A stretch of 64,000 bases of DNA, taken from assembly GCF_006575665.1 (NCBI RefSeq), contig NZ_CP041253.1:1927501-1991500 (forward strand). Reading direction: 5' to 3'. The position numbers and the translations under genes are program-made. Shown piece after piece: positions 18,389 to 27,825 of the stretch (position 1 is its first letter; each line of letters opens with the position of its first letter). Below the pieces are notes generated by a model. It was not told where the DNA came from. It saw only the letters and a list, made by a program, of their open reading frames with translations, and did not search any database. This stretch comes from Echinicola soli (GTDB lineage Bacteria > Bacteroidota > Bacteroidia > Cytophagales > Cyclobacteriaceae).

Positions 18389-19528
18389 ATGAATAAGAAA
18401 TACCTTTGGATATACTGCTTATCCTGTTTGCCGATAGTGTTTTCCTGTGCGGGGGAAAAGCAAAAAGAGACTTGGAGGGATGGGATCGTCGTGGATGAAT
18501 TTATCTATGAAGAAGCACCTTACCCATCTTGTCATGCGTCTACTATCGCGGAGACACCGGATGGATTGGTGGCTGCTTGGTTTGGTGGCACCCATGAAAG
18601 GAACCCTGATGTAGGCATCTGGGTCAGCCACAGGAAAGACGGTAAGTGGACCGAATCCGTGGAAGTCGCCAATGGTGTGGTCAATGACACTTTGCGCTAT
18701 CCCACTTGGAACCCAGTGCTTTATCAGGTGCCGGATGGAGTGCTTCAACTGTACTACAAAGTAGGTCCCCATCCTTCCAAGTGGTGGGGTATGCTGATCA
18801 CTTCTATTGATGGAGGCCATACATGGTCTGAACCTAAAGTACTTCCTGACAGTGCCATAGGGCCAGTGAAGAACAAGCCTGTGTTATTGGATAATGGTGA
18901 CTTGATTGCTCCTTCGAGCACCGAAGGAGATGGCTGGAATATCCATTTTGAAGTGACTTCGGACTTTGGCAAGACCTGGGAAAATGTAGGACCCATTGCC
19001 CGTGGTGAGGACGATATCAATGCCATCCAGCCCAGTGTGCTGGACCATGGTAGTGGAAAGCTTCAGGTTTTAGCCAGAACACGCAACAGGGCGATAGGGA
19101 CCTCTTGGTCTGAAGACTATGGAGAGACCTGGACACCAATGGAGAAGTCCAATTTACCCAATAACAATTCAGGAACGGATGCAGTGACCTTGGAAGATGG
19201 TCGTCACCTTTTAGTGTATAATCACGTGCTTCCTCCAGGTGAAAAGGCTAAAGGACCGAGAACTCCCCTTAATGTTTCCATATCAGAAGATGGTATCCAC
19301 TGGAATGCATCCTTGATCCTGGAAGATTCTGAAATCAGTCAATACTCTTATCCTTCCATCATTCAGTCGTCCGATGGAATGGTGCACATTGTGTACACAT
19401 GGAGACGTGAGCGGATCAAATACGTAAAAATCGATCCCAGCAAAATGACGTCTTTACCCATCAAAGATGGCCAATGGCCAAAACTTCCAAAAGAGAACAC
19501 CACAATGGAGGAAGCGGCTACGGAGTAA
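18389..19528 (+). CDS. Sialidase-superfamily (BNR/Asp-box) lipoprotein, probable exo-glycosidase
   Basis: From ATG 18389 the product has 379 residues with a lipoprotein signal (IVFSCAGE, Cys about 20). The frame extends upstream to 18215, but that part lacks a signal, so the internal ATG is chosen. Four Asp-box-like loops mark a six-bladed propeller: SIDGGHTWSEP, TSDFGKTWENV, SEDYGETWTPM and SEDGIHWNAS. Other conserved blocks are WFGGTHERNPDVGIWVS and YPTWNPVLY. Pectin contains no sialic acid, so the substrate here is more likely another acidic or deoxy sugar; this is inference. It heads a run toward the TIM-barrel protein. Confidence 0.8.
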   Translation: MNKKYLWIYCLSCLPIVFSCAGEKQKETWRDGIVVDEFIYEEAPYPSCHASTIAETPDGLVAAWFGGTHERNPDVGIWVSHRKDGKWTESVEVANGVVNDTLRYPTWNPVLYQVPDGVLQLYYKVGPHPSKWWGMLITSIDGGHTWSEPKVLPDSAIGPVKNKPVLLDNGDLIAPSSTEGDGWNIHFEVTSDFGKTWENVGPIARGEDDINAIQPSVLDHGSGKLQVLARTRNRAIGTSWSEDYGETWTPMEKSNLPNNNSGTDAVTLEDGRHLLVYNHVLPPGEKAKGPRTPLNVSISEDGIHWNASLILEDSEISQYSYPSIIQSSDGMVHIVYTWRRERIKYVKIDPSKMTSLPIKDGQWPKLPKENTTMEEAATE

Positions 19529-19646
19529 AAGCATCCAGTAGCAAGGCGCAAGTAAGCGCTACAAAGTAGATGGTCTTTTGTAGCTGGGGACTGCTTGATT
19601 TATAATCTTTCAATTTTCAAATATTCCAATTAACCAATTTTAAGTT

Positions 19647-20567
19647 GTGAACACCACATCCAATAATAGAAGAAATTTCATCAAATCCCTGGCCGTCATT
19701 GGTTCGGGGATTTTGTCAGGTCAAGCACTTTCTGCCTGTTCTTCCAGTCGTGGAATGGCAGGGACGGGGAAAGTGCGGTACAAAATAGCGGTCTGTGACT
19801 GGATGATTCTGAAACGCCAAAAACTCAGTGCTTTTGCTTTGGCCAATGAAATCAATGCCGATGGTATTGAGCTGGACATGGGTGGTCTGGGCAATCGGGA
19901 TACGTTTGACAGTAAGTTGGGCGATCCAGCAGTGAGGAGGCAGTTTTTGGAAGAAGCCAAAAAGCAAGGGGTAGGGATCAGTTCTATCGCAATGTCCGGC
20001 TTTTATGCCCAGTCTTTTGCGGAGCGTCCCACTGTACCCCTTATGGTGCAAGATACCGTGGACACCATGGAAGGAATGGGCGTAAAAGTAGCCTATTTGC
20101 CGTTAGGAGTACAGGGAGACCTGGTAAAGCATCCTGAGCTTCGTCCGGCCATTGTGGAAAGGCTGAAAATGGCTGGTGCCAAAGCACAAGAAATCGGTGG
20201 TGTCATTGCAGTAGAAACTGCTCTGGATGCGGCTGGGGAGGTAACATTGCTGAAAGAAGTGGATTCTCCGGGGGTGAAAATCTCTTATAACTTCGCCAAT
20301 GCCATTAAGAACGGGAAAGATATTCCGAGTGAACTGAAAACATTGGGTGCAGATAACATTGCCCAGATCCATTGCTCCAATACCGATGGGGAACTGATCG
20401 AAAACGATCCTGCGCTGGATATGCCGGCCATCAAGAAAACCCTGGACAAGATGGGCTGGTCCGGCTGGCTGATCATCGAACGGTCCCGGGATACAGATGA
20501 TGTCCACAATGTCCGCGCGAATTACGGTGGTAATGTAGCCTATATGAAGTCAGTATTTCAAGATTGA
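19647..20567 (+). CDS. Sugar phosphate isomerase/epimerase-like TIM-barrel protein, Tat lipoprotein
   Basis: A 306-residue AP-endonuclease-2-type TIM barrel starting at GTG 19647. The N-terminus has a twin-arginine motif (NNRRNFIKS, RR at 8-9) followed by a lipobox-like LSACSSS (Cys31), so it may be an exported, anchored protein. Metal-site candidates are Glu in IAVETAL, His in IHCSNTDG and Glu in IIERSRD. The position that is usually Asp in the family reads Asn (SYNFANA), which may weaken metal binding. Probably acts on a monosaccharide released from pectin; the exact reaction cannot be named. Confidence 0.8.
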   Translation: MNTTSNNRRNFIKSLAVIGSGILSGQALSACSSSRGMAGTGKVRYKIAVCDWMILKRQKLSAFALANEINADGIELDMGGLGNRDTFDSKLGDPAVRRQFLEEAKKQGVGISSIAMSGFYAQSFAERPTVPLMVQDTVDTMEGMGVKVAYLPLGVQGDLVKHPELRPAIVERLKMAGAKAQEIGGVIAVETALDAAGEVTLLKEVDSPGVKISYNFANAIKNGKDIPSELKTLGADNIAQIHCSNTDGELIENDPALDMPAIKKTLDKMGWSGWLIIERSRDTDDVHNVRANYGGNVAYMKSVFQD

Positions 20568-20770
20568 CATTTACTTTATCCGTCATTGGAAATGGAGAGA
20601 AGCGTAATGAGGTAATCTTGTGTACCGGGGAAAAGATTGCTTCGTTCCCGATACTAACTTAGTATGACGTAATCGACCTGAAAACTTACGATGCTGTTCC
20701 TGATCTTATATCAGGAACTATCATTAAGGAGGATTTCTCCCCCCTTACAATTACCCAAAAACTAACCGAA

Positions 20771-23521
20771 ATGAAATTATTGACTCCCATTCTACTCTTG
20801 CTTTTAATTGTTGCCTGTCAGCAGCAAAAGGAGCAAATCACCATTCTCATTTCCGAAAATGCATCTAATAGGACGAATTTTGGAGCCGAAAAGCTGATCA
20901 AGACACTGGAAGCTTCTGGCGCCTACACCGTACAGCTGGAGAAGCTTGGTAGTGCTGATTCCAAAGGGAAAACCATTGTCATCGGTGAACAGAATGATCC
21001 TGCTCTGACTCAGTGGAAGCAGGAGTACTCGTGGAATGCTCCTCAAGAAGAACTTGCTGAAAAAGAGGCTTTTCAGATCAGTAATGCAGATGGGAATGTC
21101 CTTCTGGTAGAAGGGGTAGATCCTTCTGGGACGCTGTATGGTGCCGATGAGCTGGGCGATCAGCTTAAGGAGACAGGTGAAATTGATTTTCAGCAACAGC
21201 TTACGGATGGACCGGAGATGGTGCTTCGCGGAGCTTGTATCGGTTTACAAAAGACTTCCTATTTACCAGGAAGGGGTGTGTATGAATATCCGTACACACC
21301 GGAAAATTTCCCTTGGTTTTATGATAAGGAGCATTGGATAGATTATTTGGACATGCTGGTGGAAAACCGCATGAACTCTCTCTACCTATGGAATGGTCAT
21401 CCTTTCGCCTCACTGGTGAGGTTGGAGGATTATCCATTTGCCGTGGAAGTGGATGACGAAACCTTCAAGAAAAACGAGGAAATGTTTCGTTTTATCACGG
21501 AGGAAGCTGATAAGCGTGGGATTTGGGTGATCCAGATGTTTTATAACATCATCGTGTCCAAGCCTTTTGCAGAACACTATGGCATCGAGACCCAGGACCG
21601 CAGTCGCCCGATCATTCCGTATATTGCAGATTACACCCAGAAGTCCATTGCCGCTTTTATTGAAAAATACCCCAATGTAGGCCTTTTGGTCGCCTTAGGG
21701 GAAGCCATGTCAGGAGAAGAAAACGATGTGCAATGGTTTACTGAAACGATCATCCCCGGCGTAAAGGATGGGTTGCAGGCATTGGGACGGACCGATGAGC
21801 CACCGATCATTTTGAGGGCCCACGATACCAATGCCCCTTTGGTGATGGAGAAGGCATTGCCGCTTTACAAAAATCTTTATACCACCCATAAGTACAACGG
21901 TGAATCCCTGACGACTTACGAGCCAAGGGGCCCCTGGACCGAAATCCACCGTAGCCTCAGTTCAAAAGGTAATATTCATATTTCAAACGTGCACATTTTG
22001 GCTAATTTGGAACCATTCCGTTACGGTTCACCGGATTTTATCCAAAAAAGTATTCAGGCCATGCACGATACCCATGGCGCCAATGCGCTCCACCTCTATC
22101 CGCAGGCCTCCTATTGGGACTGGCCTTATACGGCGGATAAGACCAAAAGCGGGGAGCGCTTGCTACAGATTGACAGAGATTGGATGTGGTATAAGGCTTG
22201 GGGACGCTATGCCTGGGACGGCAGGAGAGACCGGGAAGAGGAAATTGCCTATTGGAGTGAAGTGCTTGGAGAAGAGTATGATGGCGGTAAAGAGGCCGGT
22301 CGCCAGATCTTGACCGCCTATGAAGAAACGGGTGAAATAGCACCTAAGTTATTAAGGAAATTTGGCATTACCGAAGGCAACCGCCAGACCTTGCTGTTGG
22401 GGATGTTTGGCAGCCAGTTGGTCAATCCGTACAAATGGCGTGTCTATCCCGGCTTCCATTCTTCCTGTGGGCCATTGGGAGAAATCCTGATCGAATACGC
22501 CGAAAAGGAGCAAAACGGAACGCCACATGAAGGAGAGATCCCGCCGCAGCTCATAGAGGAAGTGGTAGCGCACGGTCGCAAGGCGGTGGAGGCCATTGAC
22601 GCTGCTGCTCCTTCTGTAAAAGCCAATGAAGAGGAATTTGCGCGGTTGCGGAATGATGTCCATAGCTATAACGTGTTTGCCCAATTTTTCTCCGAAAAGG
22701 TAAAGGCCGCCATGGAGGTATTGGAGTTTAAGTATTCCGGCGATGTAGCAGATCTGGAAGAGGCTTTGCCCCACTTGGAGAAAAGTGTAGCCCATTTCAG
22801 GGACTTGGTGGAGCTGACGAAAGATGCCTACCTCTATGCCAATAGCATGCAAACATCCATGCGGAGGATTCCGATAGGAGGAGATGAAGGCAACAACAAA
22901 CACTGGACTGAGCTGCTTCCGCACTATGAAAAAGAGTTGGCCAGTTTCAAGAGAAATATTGCTTTACTGAAGAACTCCGAGGACGGACAGCGGCCGGACA
23001 TGAATGTGGCTCCATGGAAAACAGTGGATGTGGACTTAGGCTTGGATGCTGCCCGGTTTTCGGTGAACGAAAGCCAGAAGGTGTTTACAGACGATCCTGG
23101 CAAAATCATTCAGCTGGCCGATGAACTCAAAAACCTCAAGGGATGGATGCTGTCTTCAGAAAAACTGGACGAAGAAGGTATCACCCTGGAGTTCAGCAAT
23201 GATCAGCCGATAAAATTGGTATTGGGGTATTTCAACACTGGAGACAAACACTTTTTGACACCGCCGACACTGGAAACCAATGCCATGGGCAATATGCGCG
23301 GAGAAGCGGAAGTCCAGCTGGCCAATGCCCTGCAAATTGAAGGTTTGCCACCAGTGAATGTCCATACTTATGAATTTGAAGCAGGTGAAAATACATTGAC
23401 CCTGGAAGATGGGAAAGTGCTTTTTCTAGGGGCGATCGATGCCGGTCAGGAAATTACTTCAAGGGATGTAGGGCTGATAGATGATGAGCAGAAAGTGGCA
23501 GTGGACTGGGTATTTTATTAG
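20771..23521 (+). CDS. Large lipoprotein with GH20/GH67-type N-terminal domain, putative uronidase-like glycoside hydrolase
   Basis: This 916-residue lipoprotein (LLIVACQQQ, Cys about 16) begins with an alpha/beta domain (24-140: ITILISENASNRTNFGAEKL... GTLYGADELGDQL). That domain resembles the non-catalytic N-domain of GH20 and GH67 enzymes. A probable TIM barrel follows (about 150-500): RMNSLYLWNGHPFAS, VIQMFYNIIVSKPFAEHYG, VGLLVALGEAMSGEEND, HLYPQASYWDWPY. Beyond it is a helical region (about 560-720), then a beta domain. In a pectin locus, cleavage of an alpha-linked galacturonate or glucuronate is a fair guess. I cannot point to verified catalytic residues. Confidence 0.6.
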   Translation: MKLLTPILLLLLIVACQQQKEQITILISENASNRTNFGAEKLIKTLEASGAYTVQLEKLGSADSKGKTIVIGEQNDPALTQWKQEYSWNAPQEELAEKEAFQISNADGNVLLVEGVDPSGTLYGADELGDQLKETGEIDFQQQLTDGPEMVLRGACIGLQKTSYLPGRGVYEYPYTPENFPWFYDKEHWIDYLDMLVENRMNSLYLWNGHPFASLVRLEDYPFAVEVDDETFKKNEEMFRFITEEADKRGIWVIQMFYNIIVSKPFAEHYGIETQDRSRPIIPYIADYTQKSIAAFIEKYPNVGLLVALGEAMSGEENDVQWFTETIIPGVKDGLQALGRTDEPPIILRAHDTNAPLVMEKALPLYKNLYTTHKYNGESLTTYEPRGPWTEIHRSLSSKGNIHISNVHILANLEPFRYGSPDFIQKSIQAMHDTHGANALHLYPQASYWDWPYTADKTKSGERLLQIDRDWMWYKAWGRYAWDGRRDREEEIAYWSEVLGEEYDGGKEAGRQILTAYEETGEIAPKLLRKFGITEGNRQTLLLGMFGSQLVNPYKWRVYPGFHSSCGPLGEILIEYAEKEQNGTPHEGEIPPQLIEEVVAHGRKAVEAIDAAAPSVKANEEEFARLRNDVHSYNVFAQFFSEKVKAAMEVLEFKYSGDVADLEEALPHLEKSVAHFRDLVELTKDAYLYANSMQTSMRRIPIGGDEGNNKHWTELLPHYEKELASFKRNIALLKNSEDGQRPDMNVAPWKTVDVDLGLDAARFSVNESQKVFTDDPGKIIQLADELKNLKGWMLSSEKLDEEGITLEFSNDQPIKLVLGYFNTGDKHFLTPPTLETNAMGNMRGEAEVQLANALQIEGLPPVNVHTYEFEAGENTLTLEDGKVLFLGAIDAGQEITSRDVGLIDDEQKVAVDWVFY

Positions 23522-23860
23522 AAGATACTGGACTTGAGATAGGAGAAAAGAGTAAAGGAAAAATGCAGATAGCAAAAATATAAGGTTGAGTCGGGAGACT
23601 CAGTCATTGTGCACCCGCGTCAGAGACGGCGGAACAACGTTAAGAGGCAGTTGTGCCAGGTCACTGCCCCGGTACTAAGAAATATTGAGTCCCTGCTTGG
23701 GCACAGCCCTCGTCATAACCAATAAACTAGACTTGAGATAGGAGAAAAGAGCTTGCTGTATCTCGCTCGCTCTCCGCCGCGGTGGGGAAGTCAGATGGGG
23801 TTGACTTGAAGTAAAGAGGAACCCTAGGGGATTTGTAATCCTCAAAAACAATATCATAAA
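23522..23860. repeat. Gene-free 339-bp spacer with dispersed repeats
   Basis: It holds the second copy of the 41-bp exact repeat (23559-23599; first copy 7877-7917) with related sequence on to about 23700. Two short copies of GACTTGAGATAGGAGAAAAG lie at 23531-23550 and 23730-23749. A GC-rich palindromic piece (CTCCGCCGCGGTGGGGAAG) lies near 23770-23788. No gene seen. Confidence 0.75.
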
Positions 23861-26800
23861 ATGAAAAAGATAAGCATTTGTATCACATCTGTAATGATCC
23901 TTTTTTTAGGATGTGTCTTCTCTGGAAAGGCCCAGGAAGTTCGGAAAGAGATTTCGCTGAACCAAGGGTGGAAAACCATTGCTTCCGGAGTGGCACCATT
24001 GCAAGAAGAGGGATTTGAAGAAGCTGGTTTTGATGCTGGCGACTGGCTTACCGTCGATGTGCCACACAATTGGGATCAATACGAAGGCTTCCGGCGAATG
24101 AAGCACGGCAATCGTCATGGTGCCGCTTGGTATCGAAAGGTTTTTAGCCCCCTTCCTGAAAATGAAGGAAAGCGGCACTTTTTGTTTTTTGAAGGAGTAG
24201 GCTCTTATGCTACTGTTTGGGTGAATGGTCAGGTTGTGGGCAAGCACGATGGCGGCAGGACCACTTTTACTTTGGATATTACCGATGCCCTACATTTTGG
24301 AGAGGAGAATGCCATTGCCGTAAAGGCTGATCATCCGGCATGGATAGCGGATTTACCTTGGGTATGTGGTGGCTGCTCTGGTGAGTGGGGCTTTTCGGAA
24401 GGTTCACAGCCCATGGGCATCTTCAGGCCAGTGACACTGGTGGTGACGGATCCTGTTCGCGTCGAACCTTTTGGTGTACATATCTGGAATGATGAAGAAA
24501 TCTCTGCAGAATCAGCCAGGCTGCATTTGACCACAGAGCTCAAGAATTATGGTGCCTCCACCAAAGAGGTAAAAGTCGTCAACCGGTTTTTGGATGCCAA
24601 AGGGAATGAAGTAGATCGGCAGGAAAACCAGGTTTTATTGGCACCGGGAAAGTTGGATACGATCCGCCAAACATCAGCAATTATCAAGCAACCCAAGCTT
24701 TGGTCACCTGCCAATCCCTACCTCTATACCATGGAAACCGAGGTGTATGAAGGGGGACGTTTGATTGATAAAATAAGCACTCCTTATGGCATCCGCTGGA
24801 TCAGTTGGCCTGCGGGTCGAAAAGATGGGGATCATCGTTTTTTTATTAACGGGAAGCCGTTATTTGTCAACGGGATTTGTGAATACGAGCACCTGATGGG
24901 AATGAGCCATGCCTTTACCGACGAGCAGGTAGCCTCTCGGGTAGATCAGATGCTGGCGGCTGGGTTCAATGCCTTCCGCGATGCCCATCAGCCCCATAAT
25001 CTCAAGTACCATGAAGCTTGGGACCGGCAGGGGATCCTTTTTTGGACGCAGTTTTCAGCACACATCTGGTACGACACTCCTGAGTTTAAAGCGAATTTAA
25101 AAAAACTATTGCGTGATTGGGTAAAGGAGCGGCGCAACAGCCCATCGGTGGTGCTTTGGGGACTTCAGAATGAAAGTACCATTCCTAAGGCATTTGCAGA
25201 AGAGTGTACCCAGATCATCCGTGAAATGGATCCTTCCACTTCTTCCCAGCGACTGGTCACTACCTGTAATGGCGGAGAAGGTACCGACTGGAATGTCATC
25301 CAAAACTGGTCAGGAACCTATGGTGGTGATCCCCAGCAATACGGGGAGGAACTTAGCGAGCAAATCCTGAACGGGGAGTATGGCGCGTGGAGGACCTTGG
25401 ACTTGCATACAGAAGGGCCATTTGACCAAAAGGGAGCCTACAGCGAGGACCGTTTTTACCAACTAATGCAAATTAAGGTACGGGAAGCAGATGAGCATAA
25501 GGACAGCCTGGCAGGTCAATTTCATTGGTTGTTCAATTCTCATGAAAACCCAGGCAGGATTCAAAACGGGGAAGGCTTTAGGGACATTGACAGGGTAGGA
25601 CCGGTCAATTATAAAGGTTTGGTCACGCCATGGGAGGAGCCTACCGACGCTTATTACATGTACCGTTCTGAATATGCTCCCGCGGTTACTGAACCGATGG
25701 TGTACCTCGTCAGCCATACGTGGCCGGATCGCTGGATTAGTCCGGGGATCAAAGACAGCTTGGTGGTGTTTTCCAATTGTGAAGAAGTGGAGTTGTTTAA
25801 TGCTGTAAACGGCATCTCCCTGGGAAAAAAATCCAATCCCGGAATGGGAAGCAATTTCCAATGGAACCAAGTAAATATCCGATATAATGTTTTGAAGGCA
25901 GTAGGCTATATGGATGGACAGGCAGTGGCAGAAGACATCATTGTTTTGAACCATTTCCCCAAAGCACCTGACTTTAGCGAGCTGCAAGAAAATACTGACC
26001 TGCTAAATGCCCAAAATGGCTATCATTACCTCTACCGGGTAAATGCCGGTGGTACGGATTATATCGACCAAAACGGACAGCGCTGGCAGGCCGATGTTCA
26101 TCGCAGGGATGATCATTCCTGGGGATCGCTGTCATGGACGGATGATTTTGAGCATTTACCAGCTTTTTATGCCAGCCAGCGGAGAACATTCGATCCAGTT
26201 GGCGGTACGGCAGACTGGGGTTTGTTTCAGACTTTCCGGTACGGTAAGCATAAGTTGCGATATGAATTTCCACTACCGGATGGCGAATACCTGGTGGAGC
26301 TTTATTTTGTAGAACCCTGGTATGGCACAGGAGGCGGTTTGGATTGCAGTGGTTGGCGGGACTTTGATGTAGCCATCAGTGGAGATACAGTTCTACGAAA
26401 CCTGGATATCTGGAAGGAAGCAGGCCACGACCAAGCTCTTAAAAAAACGGTCACCGGCAAAGCAAAAGAAGGTCTGCTGACCATTAGCTTTCCGAAAGTA
26501 ACTACGGGACAGGCTGTGATTTCGGCGATTGCCATTGCCGGAAAAAAGGAGGGGGTACCAATTGCTCCGCCATCGGCAAAGACGATTACCGCTTTTGAAT
26601 CTACGGCATCCACGGCCAAGGTGCAATCCTGGCTGGACACCGGACAGCCCCAATATACGGACGCTTCCACCGCTTTCAGTCAATTGCCCTACCGGCTTTA
26701 TGGAGCAGACTGGATACAATTTCCTGTCGGGGCAAGTGAAGTGACTGGGAGTTTTTCCGCTTTACTCGCATCTAATGTGTATGTGCTGATGGACAGTGCA

Positions 26801-27394
26801 GCGACTTCGCTGCCGGATTGGATGGAAAATTTCACCCTAACAGGGGACCAGGCCTCCAATAGCAGAGAAGACCGTTTTAATGTCTACCAAAAGGCGTTGG
26901 AAAAAGGGGAGAAATTTACTTTTGGTGAAAATGGAAAATGTCCAACAGGCAAAGCGGCGATGTACAGCCTGGTATTGGTGCCGCATTATGAAATGGGAGA
27001 AGGGGAAGAGCAACGTCCAGTAGAAACACAAGAGGCAGAAACGGCCAGCATCGAAGGGGAGACGACGACTGGTAACTTTAAGGAAAGTGATTATATAGCC
27101 TTTGAGGGTGAAAACAGCTTCTCGTGGGAAGTCAATCCGGGTTTGGCAGGAACCTTCCTTATCCGGTTTCGGTATATGAATAATGATGATCATCCCAAAA
27201 AGGTAAGACTGCAAATTACCGCTTCCAATGGGGTAGTGATGCGGGACGATTTGATTCGGTTTCCAGTAGCCGATGTGAAATGGAAAATCCTGAATACTAC
27301 CTCTGGTGGGCAGCTAAATGCCGGAAAATACACCATTAAGATTTCAGGAGAGAATTTGGTGGGATTGTGGCTAGATCGTGCGGAGTTTCAATGA
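23861..27394 (+). CDS. GH2 family glycosidase (beta-galactosidase-like) with malectin and C-terminal carbohydrate-binding domains
   Basis: A 1177-residue secreted GH2 enzyme (signal to about residue 24, GKAQ). The N-terminal sugar-binding jelly-roll contains VPHNWDQYEGF. An Ig-like domain follows, then a TIM barrel with the acid/base Glu438 in LQNEST and the likely nucleophile Glu506 in NGEYGAW. From about residue 715 a malectin-like domain is visible (FDPVGGTADWGLFQTFRYG; YLVELYFVEPWYG). The last 130 residues form a CBM6/35-like beta-sandwich. The Gly-Glu-Tyr nucleophile site and extra domains differ from LacZ. Beta-galactan or an unusual beta-linked side chain is a likely target. Confidence 0.88.
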   Translation: MKKISICITSVMILFLGCVFSGKAQEVRKEISLNQGWKTIASGVAPLQEEGFEEAGFDAGDWLTVDVPHNWDQYEGFRRMKHGNRHGAAWYRKVFSPLPENEGKRHFLFFEGVGSYATVWVNGQVVGKHDGGRTTFTLDITDALHFGEENAIAVKADHPAWIADLPWVCGGCSGEWGFSEGSQPMGIFRPVTLVVTDPVRVEPFGVHIWNDEEISAESARLHLTTELKNYGASTKEVKVVNRFLDAKGNEVDRQENQVLLAPGKLDTIRQTSAIIKQPKLWSPANPYLYTMETEVYEGGRLIDKISTPYGIRWISWPAGRKDGDHRFFINGKPLFVNGICEYEHLMGMSHAFTDEQVASRVDQMLAAGFNAFRDAHQPHNLKYHEAWDRQGILFWTQFSAHIWYDTPEFKANLKKLLRDWVKERRNSPSVVLWGLQNESTIPKAFAEECTQIIREMDPSTSSQRLVTTCNGGEGTDWNVIQNWSGTYGGDPQQYGEELSEQILNGEYGAWRTLDLHTEGPFDQKGAYSEDRFYQLMQIKVREADEHKDSLAGQFHWLFNSHENPGRIQNGEGFRDIDRVGPVNYKGLVTPWEEPTDAYYMYRSEYAPAVTEPMVYLVSHTWPDRWISPGIKDSLVVFSNCEEVELFNAVNGISLGKKSNPGMGSNFQWNQVNIRYNVLKAVGYMDGQAVAEDIIVLNHFPKAPDFSELQENTDLLNAQNGYHYLYRVNAGGTDYIDQNGQRWQADVHRRDDHSWGSLSWTDDFEHLPAFYASQRRTFDPVGGTADWGLFQTFRYGKHKLRYEFPLPDGEYLVELYFVEPWYGTGGGLDCSGWRDFDVAISGDTVLRNLDIWKEAGHDQALKKTVTGKAKEGLLTISFPKVTTGQAVISAIAIAGKKEGVPIAPPSAKTITAFESTASTAKVQSWLDTGQPQYTDASTAFSQLPYRLYGADWIQFPVGASEVTGSFSALLASNVYVLMDSAATSLPDWMENFTLTGDQASNSREDRFNVYQKALEKGEKFTFGENGKCPTGKAAMYSLVLVPHYEMGEGEEQRPVETQEAETASIEGETTTGNFKESDYIAFEGENSFSWEVNPGLAGTFLIRFRYMNNDDHPKKVRLQITASNGVVMRDDLIRFPVADVKWKILNTTSGGQLNAGKYTIKISGENLVGLWLDRAEFQ

Positions 27395-27475
27395 CGGGTC
27401 CATGATCAATGGCTCCAGTTCATGAATTACACTAATTCTGCTTTGTCAAATTAAGGAAGTACCTTGGTGAGACCG

Positions 27476-27573
27476 GTTTAAGAAAAATGAGCAGGCCGTT
27501 AAGAAAATGAATTAGCTCGCGTCGTGGAACAGCGAGATCCATTCATTTTCAGGCCGGAGCAGTTTTCTTAAAC
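27476..27573. other. 98-bp nested hairpin (possible structured RNA or cruciform)
   Basis: Four nested pairings line up. GTTTAAGAAAA (27476-27486) pairs with TTTTCTTAAAC (27563-27573). GGCC (27494-27497) pairs with GGCC (27552-27555). GAAAATGAAT (27503-27512) pairs with ATTCATTTTC (27541-27550). CTCGC (27516-27520) pairs with GCGAG (27532-27536). That is 30 pairs in all. It lies between two GH2 genes. Confidence 0.6.
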
Positions 27574-27638
27574 TAAATTGGGTAACGTATTATCCTCACT
27601 GGAAAACTAGTCCTTCCCAATTTAAAGGTATCACCACC

Positions 27639-27733
27639 GGACTGGATTTTTGGTCCTTTTCCATTGATGAAAAGGACGGAAACACAATTTATTCAATTAT
27701 GCTTGGCTACGTGTATGATTGCGGAGACTCATA
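27639..27733 (+). repeat. Dispersed hairpin element, copy A
   Basis: It starts GGACTGGATTTTTGGTCC. A GTCCTTTTC/GAAAAGGAC stem with a 7-base loop follows. The 64-base tail (27670-27733) is 63/64 identical to 30523-30586. The tail reads in frame with the N-terminal extension of the GH2 ORF, but the same peptide appears in copy B with no enzyme attached, so it belongs to the element. Confidence 0.75.
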
Positions 27734-27825
27734 AATTAAATTATCAAAACTTTCGAAAAATGCCAGCAGTATCCTATTTTACTAATATCTTTAAGATGAC
27801 CGTTGGGTCACCTAACATAATACAT

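Larger units (their letters stand above)
27395..27825. other. Spacer with two adjacent hairpins and a repeat element
   Basis: It contains a long nested hairpin (27476-27573), a second hairpin (27574-27624, 9-bp stem TAAATTGGG/CCCAATTTA) and copy A of a 95-bp element (27639-27733). The reading frame of the next gene is open back to 27664, but that part lies inside the repeat element and is not taken as coding. Confidence 0.65.

Noticed and set aside
27664..27825. N-terminal extension of the GH2 lipoprotein
   Set aside because: It coincides with the dispersed repeat, whose same peptide occurs at 30523-30586 without an enzyme; the inner ATG gives a proper lipobox.
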